64,000 nucleotides of DNA, from the NCBI RefSeq assembly GCF_018614975.1, contig NZ_JAGGNR010000037.1, positions 1-64,000 of the forward strand. Reading direction: 5' to 3'. This DNA comes from Paenibacillus polymyxa. Lineage in GTDB: Bacteria > Bacillota > Bacilli > Paenibacillales > Paenibacillaceae. Of the stretch, positions 8,705 through 16,476 are shown in pieces. Positions within the stretch are counted from its first letter, which is position 1. Each line of letters opens with the position of its first letter. The position numbers were made by a program, and so were the translations under genes. The notes under the pieces were generated by a model. It did not search any database, was not told the origin of the DNA, and saw only the letters and a program-made list of their open reading frames with translations.

Positions 8705-9337
8705 TTAATCTTGGTCGTCAAAATCCTGGTCCAACGATAACACTTTACCTGTGTTGGCATCGATATCTACATCTGCTTCACCTTGAGCGGTTCTCAGCTC
8801 GATCTCATACACATAGCGACCATCATCATGATCCAGCTCAACTTTGGTTACTTTACCACCCGTAACTTGTTTCAACGCAATGTTTGAAGCTTGGGATGCC
8901 GTCAATTTGACCTGCTTTGAAGCAGAGCTGTTAGATGTATTGCCTGTTACAGTACCTTTATAGTCATCGTCATCGTAGTCTTCATCATCCACGACCGCCA
9001 GGATTTTGCCTGTATAAGCATCCAGACGAACGACAACATCATTTTTGCCTTTTCGATCGATCTCAACTTCATAGAACGTTTGGCCGTTTCTACGCTCCAG
9101 ATCCACGTCATCCACTTTACCATCGGCTGCTTTTAACGCCAACGCTTTTGCTTGTGATGCATTCAGCAATTTACCTGTGCTGTTCTGATTCTGTGTTACA
9201 GATTGTGTTGTTGACGTGGGTGTATTTTGCACCGATTGTCCGTTCACATTCCCGCTAGCCGCTACGGCTGATCCACCAAGTAATACTGCTGCTGACAAGC
9301 TACCAATCCAAAGTTTATGTTTGTTCATCATCATCAT
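8705..9337 (-). CDS. secreted PepSY-domain protein (YkoJ/YkoI-like)
   Basis: A 210-aa exported protein with a signal peptide ending near VAASG, a Gln/Thr-rich spacer (residues 28-60) and two PepSY repeats (about 60-120 and 140-205). Each repeat has the alanine-rich helix (QAKALALKA, QASNIALKQ) and the strand YEVEIDRKG or YEIELRTAQ. PepSY domains occur in envelope proteins and can inhibit or sense proteases. Acidic tracts (DDEDYDDDD, DFDDQD) suggest cation binding. Four tandem ATG codons follow GAGGAG, so the exact start is uncertain by up to three residues. It has its own terminator but belongs to the conserved PepSY/two-component cluster. Confidence 0.85.
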   Translation of the reverse strand: MMMMNKHKLWIGSLSAAVLLGGSAVAASGNVNGQSVQNTPTSTTQSVTQNQNSTGKLLNASQAKALALKAADGKVDDVDLERRNGQTFYEVEIDRKGKNDVVVRLDAYTGKILAVVDDEDYDDDDYKGTVTGNTSNSSASKQVKLTASQASNIALKQVTGGKVTKVELDHDDGRYVYEIELRTAQGEADVDIDANTGKVLSLDQDFDDQD

Positions 9338-9483
9338 TCATCTCCTCGTTGTTGTTGTTTTCGTTCTCGTCTACATTTATAGAATAACCTGCAGGAATGA
9401 GAGATCAGCGAGAGTTAGATTAGAATTTGATGAGAAAATGAAGAGAATGCTCATTTAACAGGTATTCATTGTCCATCTAATTG

Positions 9484-9513
9484 AAAAAGATGACCCCTAA
9501 ACTCGGAATCATC
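9484..9513 (-). terminator. terminator of membrane PepSY gene
   Basis: Arms GATGACCCC / GGAATCATC form an imperfect stem followed by TTTTT on the minus strand, about 50 bp past the stop at 9561. Confidence 0.7.
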
Positions 9514-9560
9514 TCTCTAAATCAGTTTAACACTATATTTAATGTATTCCTTGCAACATG

Positions 9561-10361
9561 TTAATCCTCGTCCTCATCCCAAGTCACCGAACGAATCGCT
9601 CCCGAGATGGCATTCACCTGCACAATCGCTTCCCGGCCATCCTCCAGATCAATTTCAACCAGATAATACGGATTCCCGCTATTGGTTCCACGCAGTTCGA
9701 TGTCGTCCACTTCCCCCGGGACCTCCGCAAGTGCCTTCTGCTTGGCTTGTTTCTCGCTCAGAAACTGAGGTTTGGGTTCATCCCTGGTTGGTTCAGTTGT
9801 CGGGGCTGCTATTGTGTTGGAAGCTATCGTCTCTCCCGTGTATGGATCAATCGTGAGTTCTTCACGGCTGTTATCCTTCGCCTTCACGACCGCAGTGTAT
9901 ACCGGACTGCCTTGCTGCTCCACAAGTTCAAGCGAGATTAATTGGTTATCTGTTTGTTGTTTTAACAACGCCGTCTTGATCTGCTCGCGGCTCCATAACG
10001 TCTTCTCTTCCGCTTGCGGGTTCGACTCCAGCCGTTTAATGGAATTCACAGCAGCTGTAACGGCATCCACTTGCACATCATATAGGCCGGTCTCCGAACG
10101 GAGCTGCATGATATACGTCCCGTCCTTCAACGTGGAATTCACAATCTCCCCTGGATATTGATCCAGTACGGATTGGGCTGCCGCATCTGCCGTAAGTACC
10201 GCACCCGTCGAATGCCACGGCTTCCACCAAGCAACAGCTGCCACAATCAGCACAACGAGAAGCCCTGCACCCCACCAAAGTGACCTTTGCGATTTCGCCC
10301 ACCCATTTTTTCCCTGTTCATGCCGTTTCATCTCCGGTGGTCGCTGCTCATGCTCTGTCAT
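9561..10361 (-). CDS. membrane-anchored PepSY-domain protein
   Basis: A 266-aa protein with a short cytoplasmic basic tail, one transmembrane helix (about residues 29-46, GLLVVLIVAAVAWW) and an extracytoplasmic part made of PepSY-like repeats. The last repeat (about 195-262) is the clearest, with KQKALAEVPGEV and YYLVEIDLEDG. Translation starts at ATG 10361 behind AAGGGGGG. It lies downstream of the sensor kinase, as in the Bacillus ykoG-ykoH-ykoI-ykoJ region, so it probably acts in the same envelope-stress circuit. A fold-back repeat element separates it from the kinase, which may partly uncouple their transcription. Confidence 0.85.
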   Translation of the reverse strand: MTEHEQRPPEMKRHEQGKNGWAKSQRSLWWGAGLLVVLIVAAVAWWKPWHSTGAVLTADAAAQSVLDQYPGEIVNSTLKDGTYIMQLRSETGLYDVQVDAVTAAVNSIKRLESNPQAEEKTLWSREQIKTALLKQQTDNQLISLELVEQQGSPVYTAVVKAKDNSREELTIDPYTGETIASNTIAAPTTEPTRDEPKPQFLSEKQAKQKALAEVPGEVDDIELRGTNSGNPYYLVEIDLEDGREAIVQVNAISGAIRSVTWDEDED

Positions 10362-10429
10362 CCCGTTTCCCCCCTTATAACTCCTCCATAGCCCGAGTTC
10401 TTCTGCTGTATATTCGGTCTGATTAATGG

Positions 10430-10630
10430 ATACTAAATAAACTGAACTAATCTTTTACACAATAACGGAGAGGACAGAAATAACCTGAAAAAGCGAAGCG
10501 TTCGCCTTTATCCCCGGATTTTCCCCTTTGAGAAAAGGGAATCGAAAAATCTGGGGATAACAGCGATTGGAAGGTTGTTCTGTCATCGTAGTGTCAGTGT
10601 GAACAATCTTTAGTTCAGTTTATATAGTAT
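10430..10630 (+). repeat. fold-back TIR element, copy 1
   Basis: A 201-bp element whose ends form near-perfect terminal inverted repeats (ATACTAAATAAACTGAACTA at 10430-10449 against its inverse ending at 10630). The interior continues as one long imperfect hairpin: GACAGAA...AACCT pairs with AGGTT...TTCTGTC, and TATCCCCGGATTTT pairs with AAAATCTGGGGATA. A small hairpin GCGAAGCGTTCGC sits inside the left arm. There is no open frame. Related copies are at 25977, 42553 and, inverted, 47812. The size and TIR fit a MITE; the paired stem also fits a structured RNA. Confidence 0.85.
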
Positions 10631-10650
10631 ATAAGAGAAGAATGAGAATT

Positions 10651-12027
10651 TCATGAGAGCGGGCCGTTCTGAACGGATAGAGGCAAAATAATCGAAGCCT
10701 CGGTGCCTTCAGCCTCGGTGCTGATCAATTCAATCCGAGCTCCAACTGCTCCTGCAAGCTCTTTTGCAAGTGACAATCCCAGACCCGAACCGCTTGCGCC
10801 TAGGCTACGTGTTCTGGCCGGATCAACCCGGTAGAATCGGTCAAATACCTTCTCCAGCTCGTCCTCCCCCATACCAATCCCGGTATCCACAATCCGAATA
10901 CGGCACTCTTGCCCCTTGGCTTCCAGCCTGACTTCAATTGCATCTTCACTATACTTCTGGGCATTATCCAGCAAAATATACAAAAGCTGCTTCAGCTTGC
11001 TCTCATCGCTGATCGCCCATATTGGACCTGGATCCTCACACCGGACTTCACGGTGATAGGCTTCGCGAAACGTACGTGTGGAGTCTGTAGCCAGTCTCGT
11101 AATATCCACACGCTTCAACTGTACATTCCACTGCTCTGGCTGCTTCGCAAGCAGTAGCAGTTGCTCAGTCATCTCTCGCATGCGAATGGATTCGGACAGA
11201 ATCGCTTCCACCGCTTCATCGAATACTTCGGGCCGCTCTTTCCCTCGCCGCTGTAGCAGACTGGCATAACTCTCAATAATGGTCAGCGGTGTTTTGAGCT
11301 CATGGGATGCATCCGAGACGAATCGTTCCTGTCGTTCAAAGTTGGATTCGAGCAGGTCCATCATCCGGTTAAACGTCTGCCCCATCGTTTTCAGTTCATC
11401 CTTCGATCCTTCCTCCAATGGAAGACGCTTGAATTGGCCGCTGGACTGAATGTCACTCATTGTGCGTGTCATTTGCTGAATCGGTCTGGTCATCCGGTTC
11501 GCCAGAATCCGGCTGGAGATAATGGCTGGAATGAGAGCAATAATCGTGACCGCTACAAGCACAGTCCGAAGTACAGACAGACGATTCTCTGTCTCTGCAA
11601 TGCTCTCGGTGACCTGCACATTCACCACCTCGCCATCAGGCCAGATGACCGGGACTGATACCCACACATAACCAATCTGTTCGACTTGGGTATATTCCGA
11701 TTTCTTCTCACTTTCATACTTATAAGGCAGCTTGCTGAGCTGCTCAGAAGCTGCTGTTGTTGTCACCGGGGAACTGGTGCCGTCTTCATTGACGATCCGA
11801 AGCATGCCGTTCACAGGTGCGTAGGCCCGCAACAAGTCGTCCGGCGGAATGGAGCCGGCAGACTGACGCACTCCTTTGACAATAGACTCCGCTTCCGCTT
11901 CCACCCGATTAACCTCGTTATCAATCGACATCCGTTCAAACACGATGTAGACCGACAGGTTCACCGCGATTAACAGCACAGCAAATAATACAGACGAATA
12001 TCCGTAGATTTTACTGCGCAGGCTCAT
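10651..12027 (-). CDS. sensor histidine kinase (YkoH-like)
   Basis: Senses an envelope signal and phosphorylates the response regulator encoded just upstream. The 458-aa protein has two transmembrane helices (about residues 9-30 and 155-175) flanking an extracytoplasmic sensor region, then HAMP (about 175-230), HisKA with SHELKTPLTIIES, N box LDNAQKYSED, and G boxes DTGIGMG and GSGLGLSLAK. It overlaps the regulator by four bases (ATGA). The gene order regulator, kinase, PepSY, PepSY resembles Bacillus ykoGHIJ. The signal is unknown. Confidence 0.92.
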   Translation of the reverse strand: MSLRSKIYGYSSVLFAVLLIAVNLSVYIVFERMSIDNEVNRVEAEAESIVKGVRQSAGSIPPDDLLRAYAPVNGMLRIVNEDGTSSPVTTTAASEQLSKLPYKYESEKKSEYTQVEQIGYVWVSVPVIWPDGEVVNVQVTESIAETENRLSVLRTVLVAVTIIALIPAIISSRILANRMTRPIQQMTRTMSDIQSSGQFKRLPLEEGSKDELKTMGQTFNRMMDLLESNFERQERFVSDASHELKTPLTIIESYASLLQRRGKERPEVFDEAVEAILSESIRMREMTEQLLLLAKQPEQWNVQLKRVDITRLATDSTRTFREAYHREVRCEDPGPIWAISDESKLKQLLYILLDNAQKYSEDAIEVRLEAKGQECRIRIVDTGIGMGEDELEKVFDRFYRVDPARTRSLGASGSGLGLSLAKELAGAVGARIELISTEAEGTEASIILPLSVQNGPLS

Positions 12028-12779
12028 GACTGTTCCTTCAGGACGTAACCTACGCCCCGTACGGTATGTATTAAGGGCGGTGTGAATCCGTTATCCACCT
12101 TTTTGCGCACATAACGGATGTACACATCCACCACATTAGTATCTCCATAATAATCGTAGCCCCACACAGCCTGCACAATCTGATCACGACTGAGCACCTG
12201 ACGTTGATTCTGCAGCAGATACACGAGCAGGTCGAACTCACGTGGAGTAAGCTCAATTGCAACGCCATCTCGCGATACCTCTCGTGTTCCTTCATTCAGT
12301 TTCAACCCGGCAGCCGTCAACCAGCCTGCCTCAGCTTCATCCTGATTCCCAGAAGAGTCATTGCCTGTATCAGCAGGTGTAGACGAAGCAGCGGACGAAA
12401 CAACAGGCGCCACTGCACTAAGCCGCAATGCAGCCCGAACTCTGGCAAGCAGCTCTTCAATCTGGAACGGCTTGGTGATGTAGTCATTGGCTCCGAGATC
12501 CAGGCCGGATACTTTGTCTTCCACAGAATCTTTGGCAGTGAGCATAATGATCGGAACCTTAGCATCCTTGGCCCGAACTCGCCGCAACACTTCAATTCCA
12601 CTCAGACCAGGCAACATCACATCAAGCAGAATCAGATCCCACTGTCCTTCTGCAACCTTCTCCAGTCCTTCTGTACCACTGCCCGCCTTGCCTACCTGAT
12701 ATCCCTCATACTGTAGTTCCAGTTCCAGCAGACGTGCTATTTTGGGCTCATCCTCTATGACCAGCACGGCTTCGTTCAT
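12024..12779 (-). CDS. OmpR-family response regulator (YkoG-like)
   Basis: A 251-aa DNA-binding regulator. The receiver (residues 1-118) has the acidic pair IEDEP, phosphoacceptor Asp in LILLDVMLPG, Thr in IIMLTAKD and Lys in DYITKPF. The winged-helix domain occupies about residues 160-248 (ELTPREFDLLVYLL, DVYIRYVRKKVD). The linker carries an unusual Ser/Ala/Asp-rich stretch of about 30 residues, longer than in most OmpR proteins. It is the first gene of the operon with the kinase. Confidence 0.92.
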   Translation of the reverse strand: MNEAVLVIEDEPKIARLLELELQYEGYQVGKAGSGTEGLEKVAEGQWDLILLDVMLPGLSGIEVLRRVRAKDAKVPIIMLTAKDSVEDKVSGLDLGANDYITKPFQIEELLARVRAALRLSAVAPVVSSAASSTPADTGNDSSGNQDEAEAGWLTAAGLKLNEGTREVSRDGVAIELTPREFDLLVYLLQNQRQVLSRDQIVQAVWGYDYYGDTNVVDVYIRYVRKKVDNGFTPPLIHTVRGVGYVLKEQS

Positions 12780-12834
12780 GCAGCGCTCCCCCTCATCCCT
12801 ATCATTTCATTCTCCCGTTATCTTACAATAACAT

Positions 12835-13479
12835 TTACAATTTGCCCAAGGCGTCTTCAACCGGATGCTCTCCGGCAATCAGGTCAAAGGCCATCCGGTA
12901 CGTCTTCTCTTCTTGCAAAGAAGCCACGATTACACGGGCCACATCTTCACGCGGAATGCTTCCCGGCTTCAGATCTGTTCCAACTGCAATCTTGCCCGTA
13001 CCCGGTTCATTCTTCAGACCACCTGGACGTATAATCGTGTAATTGAGATCACTTGCAAACAATGCACGATCCGCATAATGTTTCGCCACGTAATAAGGCT
13101 TAATGGACTCTGACCATTTCTCCCGTTGATCTGCGCCATACGCACTGACCAGAATATATCTGGAGATTCCTTGCTGCGCTGCGGCTTCCATCGTTTTCAC
13201 CGCACCGTCGAGATCAATAAGCAGTGTTTTGTCCTGACCGGTAGATCCGCCAGAACCCGCCGTAAACACAATGGCATTATGATCCTGCATTGCTTCAGCC
13301 AAGTCTTCCACACTGCCCTCAAGATCACCGATTACCACATCGGCCCCAAGTTCCTTCAGTGCGTCTGCCTGCTCTGGTTTGCGGATCATGGCCGTTACTT
13401 TATGTTTGCCTTCCTCTACCAGCTGCTCCACCACCAACTTGCCGATTTGTCCATTTGCTCCTATAACTAAAACGTTCAT
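12835..13479 (-). CDS. yhfK: NAD(P)-binding SDR-like protein (YhfK-type)
   Basis: A 214-aa atypical short-chain dehydrogenase (SDR_a5 group). The N-terminal nucleotide motif is GANGQIGK, and the later segments VVIGDLEGS, ILVSAYGAD and YYVAKHYAD, with a Tyr-x-x-x-Lys-like pair (YVAKH), match Bacillus YhfK in length and layout. It probably reduces or senses a small redox metabolite in the cytoplasm; the substrate is not known. A monocistronic gene with AGGAG just upstream of the ATG at 13479. Confidence 0.82.
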   Translation of the reverse strand: MNVLVIGANGQIGKLVVEQLVEEGKHKVTAMIRKPEQADALKELGADVVIGDLEGSVEDLAEAMQDHNAIVFTAGSGGSTGQDKTLLIDLDGAVKTMEAAAQQGISRYILVSAYGADQREKWSESIKPYYVAKHYADRALFASDLNYTIIRPGGLKNEPGTGKIAVGTDLKPGSIPREDVARVIVASLQEEKTYRMAFDLIAGEHPVEDALGKL

Positions 13480-13565
13480 ACGTCATTTCTCCTCTCAGTT
13501 GAACGGACCACTTGTTGCTGCTAGCCGTTCCTTTTATTTAGAGATGCTCATCCTATAATTTAAAC

Positions 13566-13592
13566 GAAAACCGGCGCTTCTAAGCGCCGGCT
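13566..13592 (-). terminator. orphan intrinsic terminator
   Basis: Strong stem ACCGGCGCTT / AAGCGCCGGC with a 2-base loop, followed on the minus strand by TTTTCGTTT. The ndh operon already has its own terminator at 13756-13780, so this one implies a short separate transcript starting between about 13600 and 13750. Confidence 0.6.
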
Positions 13593-13720
13593 TCTTGTTT
13601 ATGCCCGTTCAGTACATCTATGAAATGTGAAGTCATCCATTGTCCCATTAATATGCCATATACCCTGGGTGGTTTATACGCGACCTTACATCGTCCACTT
13701 CTGCCGCACCTTTTCCCCAT
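13580..13720 (-). CDS. doubtful 46-codon open frame ending inside a terminator
   Basis: Open frame starting MGKRCGRSGRCK and ending in TAG within the stem of the orphan terminator. It has no recognisable ribosome binding site and I recognise no family. It is listed because the terminator implies that something is transcribed here; a small RNA is an equally good explanation. Confidence 0.15.
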   Translation of the reverse strand: MGKRCGRSGRCKVAYKPPRVYGILMGQWMTSHFIDVLNGHKQEAGA

Positions 13721-13755
13721 CTGAATATCTGTTATTTTTTGTAATCGTGACAACC

Positions 13756-13780
13756 AAAAAAGACGCCCAAATGGGCGCCC
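13756..13780 (-). terminator. terminator of yjlC-ndh operon
   Basis: GGGCGCCC and GGGCGTC arms around a short loop, then TTTTTT on the minus strand, 17 bp past the ndh stop. Confidence 0.85.
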
Positions 13781-13796
13781 TTGAATGGCATTAAGA

Positions 13797-14978
13797 TTAG
13801 TAAGCCAGTGCGAACAAACCGTGAATATGAGCCAGGTAACGGATGTTACTTGCTTCTTTCATCATGGTTGCAGGCAGACCTTTCAGACGAGTCTGGTTGC
13901 CACCGATCATGCCGACAGCATCTTTACGACCCAGACTTCCCAGTGTACCGGAGAATACTGGTGTGAAGGATTCCATTGCGCCACCTTTGAACATAACGCC
14001 CAAGTTGTGACCAATAGTCTCACCCATTTGCCAAGCCAATTGTGCTGTTGGAGGGTAAGGACGAGCGCCCTCGCTAGGGAAGACCACTGCGCTGTCACCA
14101 GCAACAAACACGTCTTTGTGAGAAGTAGATTGCAGAACTTCCGTAACTTTCGCACGGCCACGATCCACTTCAATTCCGCTGTTAGCAACAACAGCGTTGC
14201 CTTGTACGCCACCTGTCCATACGAGTGTGTTCGTAGGGATGGAGCTGCCGTCTTTCAGCAGAACTTCGTTTTCTTTCATCTCGGTAATCGCTACGCCAAC
14301 GATGAAGTTAACGCCACGTTTCTCAAGACTTGATTTCGCACGCTCAACCAGCTCTGGCGGGAATCCTGCCAGGATGGAAGGACCTGCTTCAACTGTGTAC
14401 AGGGATACTTCTTTGAAGTCGATGCCTTTTTCTTGGCATACTGCAGGAAGCAGGTCAGCGAATTCGCCAACAAGCTCAATACCTGTCAAGCCGCCGCCAC
14501 CAATAACAAACGTAGCGTCTGCTTTGTTGCCGGACTGTTTGTAAGCATCAAGACGTGCTTCAACATGTGCACGAATACGGTTTGCATCGCTAACCGATTT
14601 GAGCGTGAAGCTGTACTCTTGCAATCCCGGAATTCCGAAGAATGCCGTTTCGCTGCCCAGGGCAACGACAAGTGCATCATAAGAGTATGTGGAGCCGCTG
14701 GTCATCAGAACTTTCTTCTCGTCCGGCTTGATTGTATCCACCGTATCGATTTTCAAGTTCACGTTTTTGCCACGCAGCAATTTTTCGAGTGGAAGAGCAA
14801 CTGCTTGTTCAGCAATGCTTCCCGCTGCAAGACGGTGCAGTTCCGTGATAATTTGGTGTGTAGGGTAACGGTTCACGACAGTAATTGTCGCTTCTTCCGG
14901 AGACAAGTATTGACGCGCAGTCAATGCAGTCAACAGACCGCCGTATCCTCCACCCAAGATCAAAATTTGCTTCGACAT
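13797..14978 (-). CDS. ndh: type II NADH dehydrogenase (NDH-2)
   Basis: Peripheral membrane flavoenzyme passing electrons from NADH to menaquinone without proton pumping. The FAD-binding motif GGGYGGL is at the N-terminus, the NADH-binding motif GGGGLTGIE at about residues 160-170, and the second FAD motif VFVAGDSA near 290. The length of 393 aa is typical. I start at ATG 14978, six bases after CGGAGG; the in-frame ATG at 14984 would touch that site. It follows the DUF1641 gene, as in the Bacillus yjlC-ndh operon controlled by the NADH sensor Rex. Confidence 0.9.
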   Translation of the reverse strand: MSKQILILGGGYGGLLTALTARQYLSPEEATITVVNRYPTHQIITELHRLAAGSIAEQAVALPLEKLLRGKNVNLKIDTVDTIKPDEKKVLMTSGSTYSYDALVVALGSETAFFGIPGLQEYSFTLKSVSDANRIRAHVEARLDAYKQSGNKADATFVIGGGGLTGIELVGEFADLLPAVCQEKGIDFKEVSLYTVEAGPSILAGFPPELVERAKSSLEKRGVNFIVGVAITEMKENEVLLKDGSSIPTNTLVWTGGVQGNAVVANSGIEVDRGRAKVTEVLQSTSHKDVFVAGDSAVVFPSEGARPYPPTAQLAWQMGETIGHNLGVMFKGGAMESFTPVFSGTLGSLGRKDAVGMIGGNQTRLKGLPATMMKEASNIRYLAHIHGLFALAY

Positions 14979-15002
14979 ATCCATCCTCCGTTCTTCTAAG
15001 TC

Positions 15003-15449
15003 TTAACGTTTCTGTTGTTGTCGCTCGTTCAGGATGCTCAGGAAAGATTGAGCAAAACGAAGCGATTGTTGTACGTTTGGATCTTTGAGCATTTTCAGCA
15101 TAGCGAACAAGCCAACTGAAGTTTGCTCTGTTTGCGCACGGTCATTGGCTTCGATAGCAGCAGAAGCTACACCTTTAGCTTTGTCTACAACAGGCTTGGC
15201 GAACTCGCCCATTGCGCTCATTGTGTCGCTGATCAGAACTTTGTCTGTTGCTACACTTTGTGCAAAGTCATAAGCTTTTGTCATAGCAGTAACCATTTCA
15301 GCCAATTTAGGCAGGTTCTCCACCAGAACGGTTAAAGACTCCTGTACCTCAGGCTTCATCAGTTGATCCAGAACGTCCAAGGACTGGCGCTCGGAAACGT
15401 TGGCACCTTCTGTAACTGGCACCTCTTGTTGAGTAGGCGATTGTGACAT
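15003..15449 (-). CDS. yjlC: DUF1641 protein (YjlC-like)
   Basis: A 148-aa helical protein of the DUF1641 family, the usual upstream partner of ndh in Bacillus. The conserved region (about residues 25-140) is rich in Ala, Leu, Lys and Met and contains DVLDQLMKPEVQESL and QQSLRFAQSFL. AAAGGAGG precedes the ATG at 15449. It is separated from ndh by only 24 bp. It may help membrane assembly or regulation of NDH-2, but no activity is established. Confidence 0.85.
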   Translation of the reverse strand: MSQSPTQQEVPVTEGANVSERQSLDVLDQLMKPEVQESLTVLVENLPKLAEMVTAMTKAYDFAQSVATDKVLISDTMSAMGEFAKPVVDKAKGVASAAIEANDRAQTEQTSVGLFAMLKMLKDPNVQQSLRFAQSFLSILNERQQQKR

Positions 15450-15740
15450 AAGAGAAAGTCCTCCTTTACTTTGGGATAGAAGTCCGCGACTTTCATGATG
15501 CCTGTCAAGCAGAGCCGAACCACAAAATACATCGAATACATCTAAATGTACCAAATTTCACACAATAGGATGAGCGTAGCTCAGGGCTACTCCCATATCA
15601 TGCATTGTATCTTGGATCTATTGCGGACAACATGTGTTGACGCACAAAACGACAAGCAGGCCGAAACCGAACTCTATACCCTTATATTACACCTCTTACA
15701 CATGAACATGAAAAAGAAATTTTTTACACTTGTGAAGATA

Positions 15741-15776
15741 TTGTGAACATTGTAGCAAAATCGATTTTTTTGTCAA
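15741..15776 (-). promoter_or_regulatory. sigma-A promoter with Rex-like operator for yjlC-ndh
   Basis: Minus-strand -35 TTGACA (15771-15776) and -10 TACAAT (15749-15754) are 16 bp apart. Overlapping the -10 is TTGCTACAATGTTCACAA (15741-15758), which matches the Rex consensus TTGTGAAWWWWTTCACAA at 14 of 18 positions; a second TTCACAA follows 11 bp later. The predicted 5' leader is about 290 nt. Promoter is seen directly; Rex control is inferred from the motif and the known Bacillus operon. Confidence 0.65.
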
Positions 15777-15821
15777 GCATTGCGGTCGGGTTAAAATCGA
15801 TTATTCTCCTGTCCCAGATCC

Positions 15822-15849
15822 GTCCTCATACCACATGTGGTATGAGGAC
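15822..15849. promoter_or_regulatory. perfect 28-bp palindrome
   Basis: Each half is GTCCTCATACCACA or its inverse with no spacer, so it is a perfect dyad. No T run follows, which argues against a terminator. It lies upstream of the yjlC promoter and of csbD, between divergent transcription units, and probably binds a dimeric regulator. Confidence 0.55.
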
Positions 15850-16072
15850 AAGATCCCATATGACCATATGTGCGATATGTACACAAGGAAGGATATTTTC
15901 AACTGAATGATTCAGGAATTGTTTTCCAAAACCATGAATTTCATGCAACGAAATTGGTCACTATCGTTATTATGCAGCTAGGGGTGCAGCCTTATTCCTG
16001 AAATGGCATCATTTCTTATTCAAGTATGAACCTATTCTGGCGTGAAAGCAAAACTTGGAACAAACCCATGGC

Positions 16073-16098
16073 GTTTAAGATGCGGACATCCCGGTTAA
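16073..16098 (+). promoter_or_regulatory. sigma-B-like promoter of csbD-like gene
   Basis: GTTTAA and GGTTAA are separated by 14 bp, close to the general-stress consensus GTTTAA-N12-14-GGGWAW, 35 bp upstream of the start codon of a CsbD protein, a classic sigma-B target in Bacillus. Confidence 0.5.
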
Positions 16099-16133
16099 TA
16101 AGGACTACACCAGAAACGAAGGAGATGTTCGAT

Positions 16134-16310
16134 ATGAGTAATTCAACTGGCGATAAAATCAAAGCAGGCGTAAATAAAGCCAAAGGCGAAGTGAAGGATC
16201 AGATCGGTAATGCAACCAATAACAGATCCCTTCAGGCTGAGGGTAAAAAAGACAAAGCCAAAGGTGCTGTACAGGATAAAATTGCCGACATTAAAAAAGA
16301 TCATCACTAG
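16134..16310 (+). CDS. CsbD-family general stress protein
   Basis: A 58-aa hydrophilic, Lys/Ala/Asp-rich protein with the two CsbD-type repeats KAGVNKAKGEVKDQIG and KDKAKGAVQDKI. I start at ATG 16134, which has AAGGAGATG upstream; the longer open frame from 16026 has no ribosome binding site. CsbD proteins accumulate under general stress and have no known catalytic role. A sigma-B-like promoter lies just upstream. Confidence 0.88.
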   Translation: MSNSTGDKIKAGVNKAKGEVKDQIGNATNNRSLQAEGKKDKAKGAVQDKIADIKKDHH

Positions 16311-16419
16311 ATCCTTTTAATGTGAGGTCCCAACAGCACGATGATTTCGTGCAATAGATTGTTTCAAAATAGCCTGACCGTCCGTGTTCGGAAGCTATCC
16401 GAAAATGAGACGGAGGCGC

Positions 16420-16469
16420 AAAAAAGCCAAGGAAGGTGTTAATCAATACACCCTTCCCTGGCTTTTTTT
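16420..16469. terminator. bidirectional terminator
   Basis: A-run, stem GCCAAGGAAGGTGT / ACACCCTTCCCTGGC with an 8-base loop, then TTTTTTT. It serves csbD on the plus strand and the epimerase gene on the minus strand. Confidence 0.88.
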
Positions 16470-16476
16470 GTGTATT

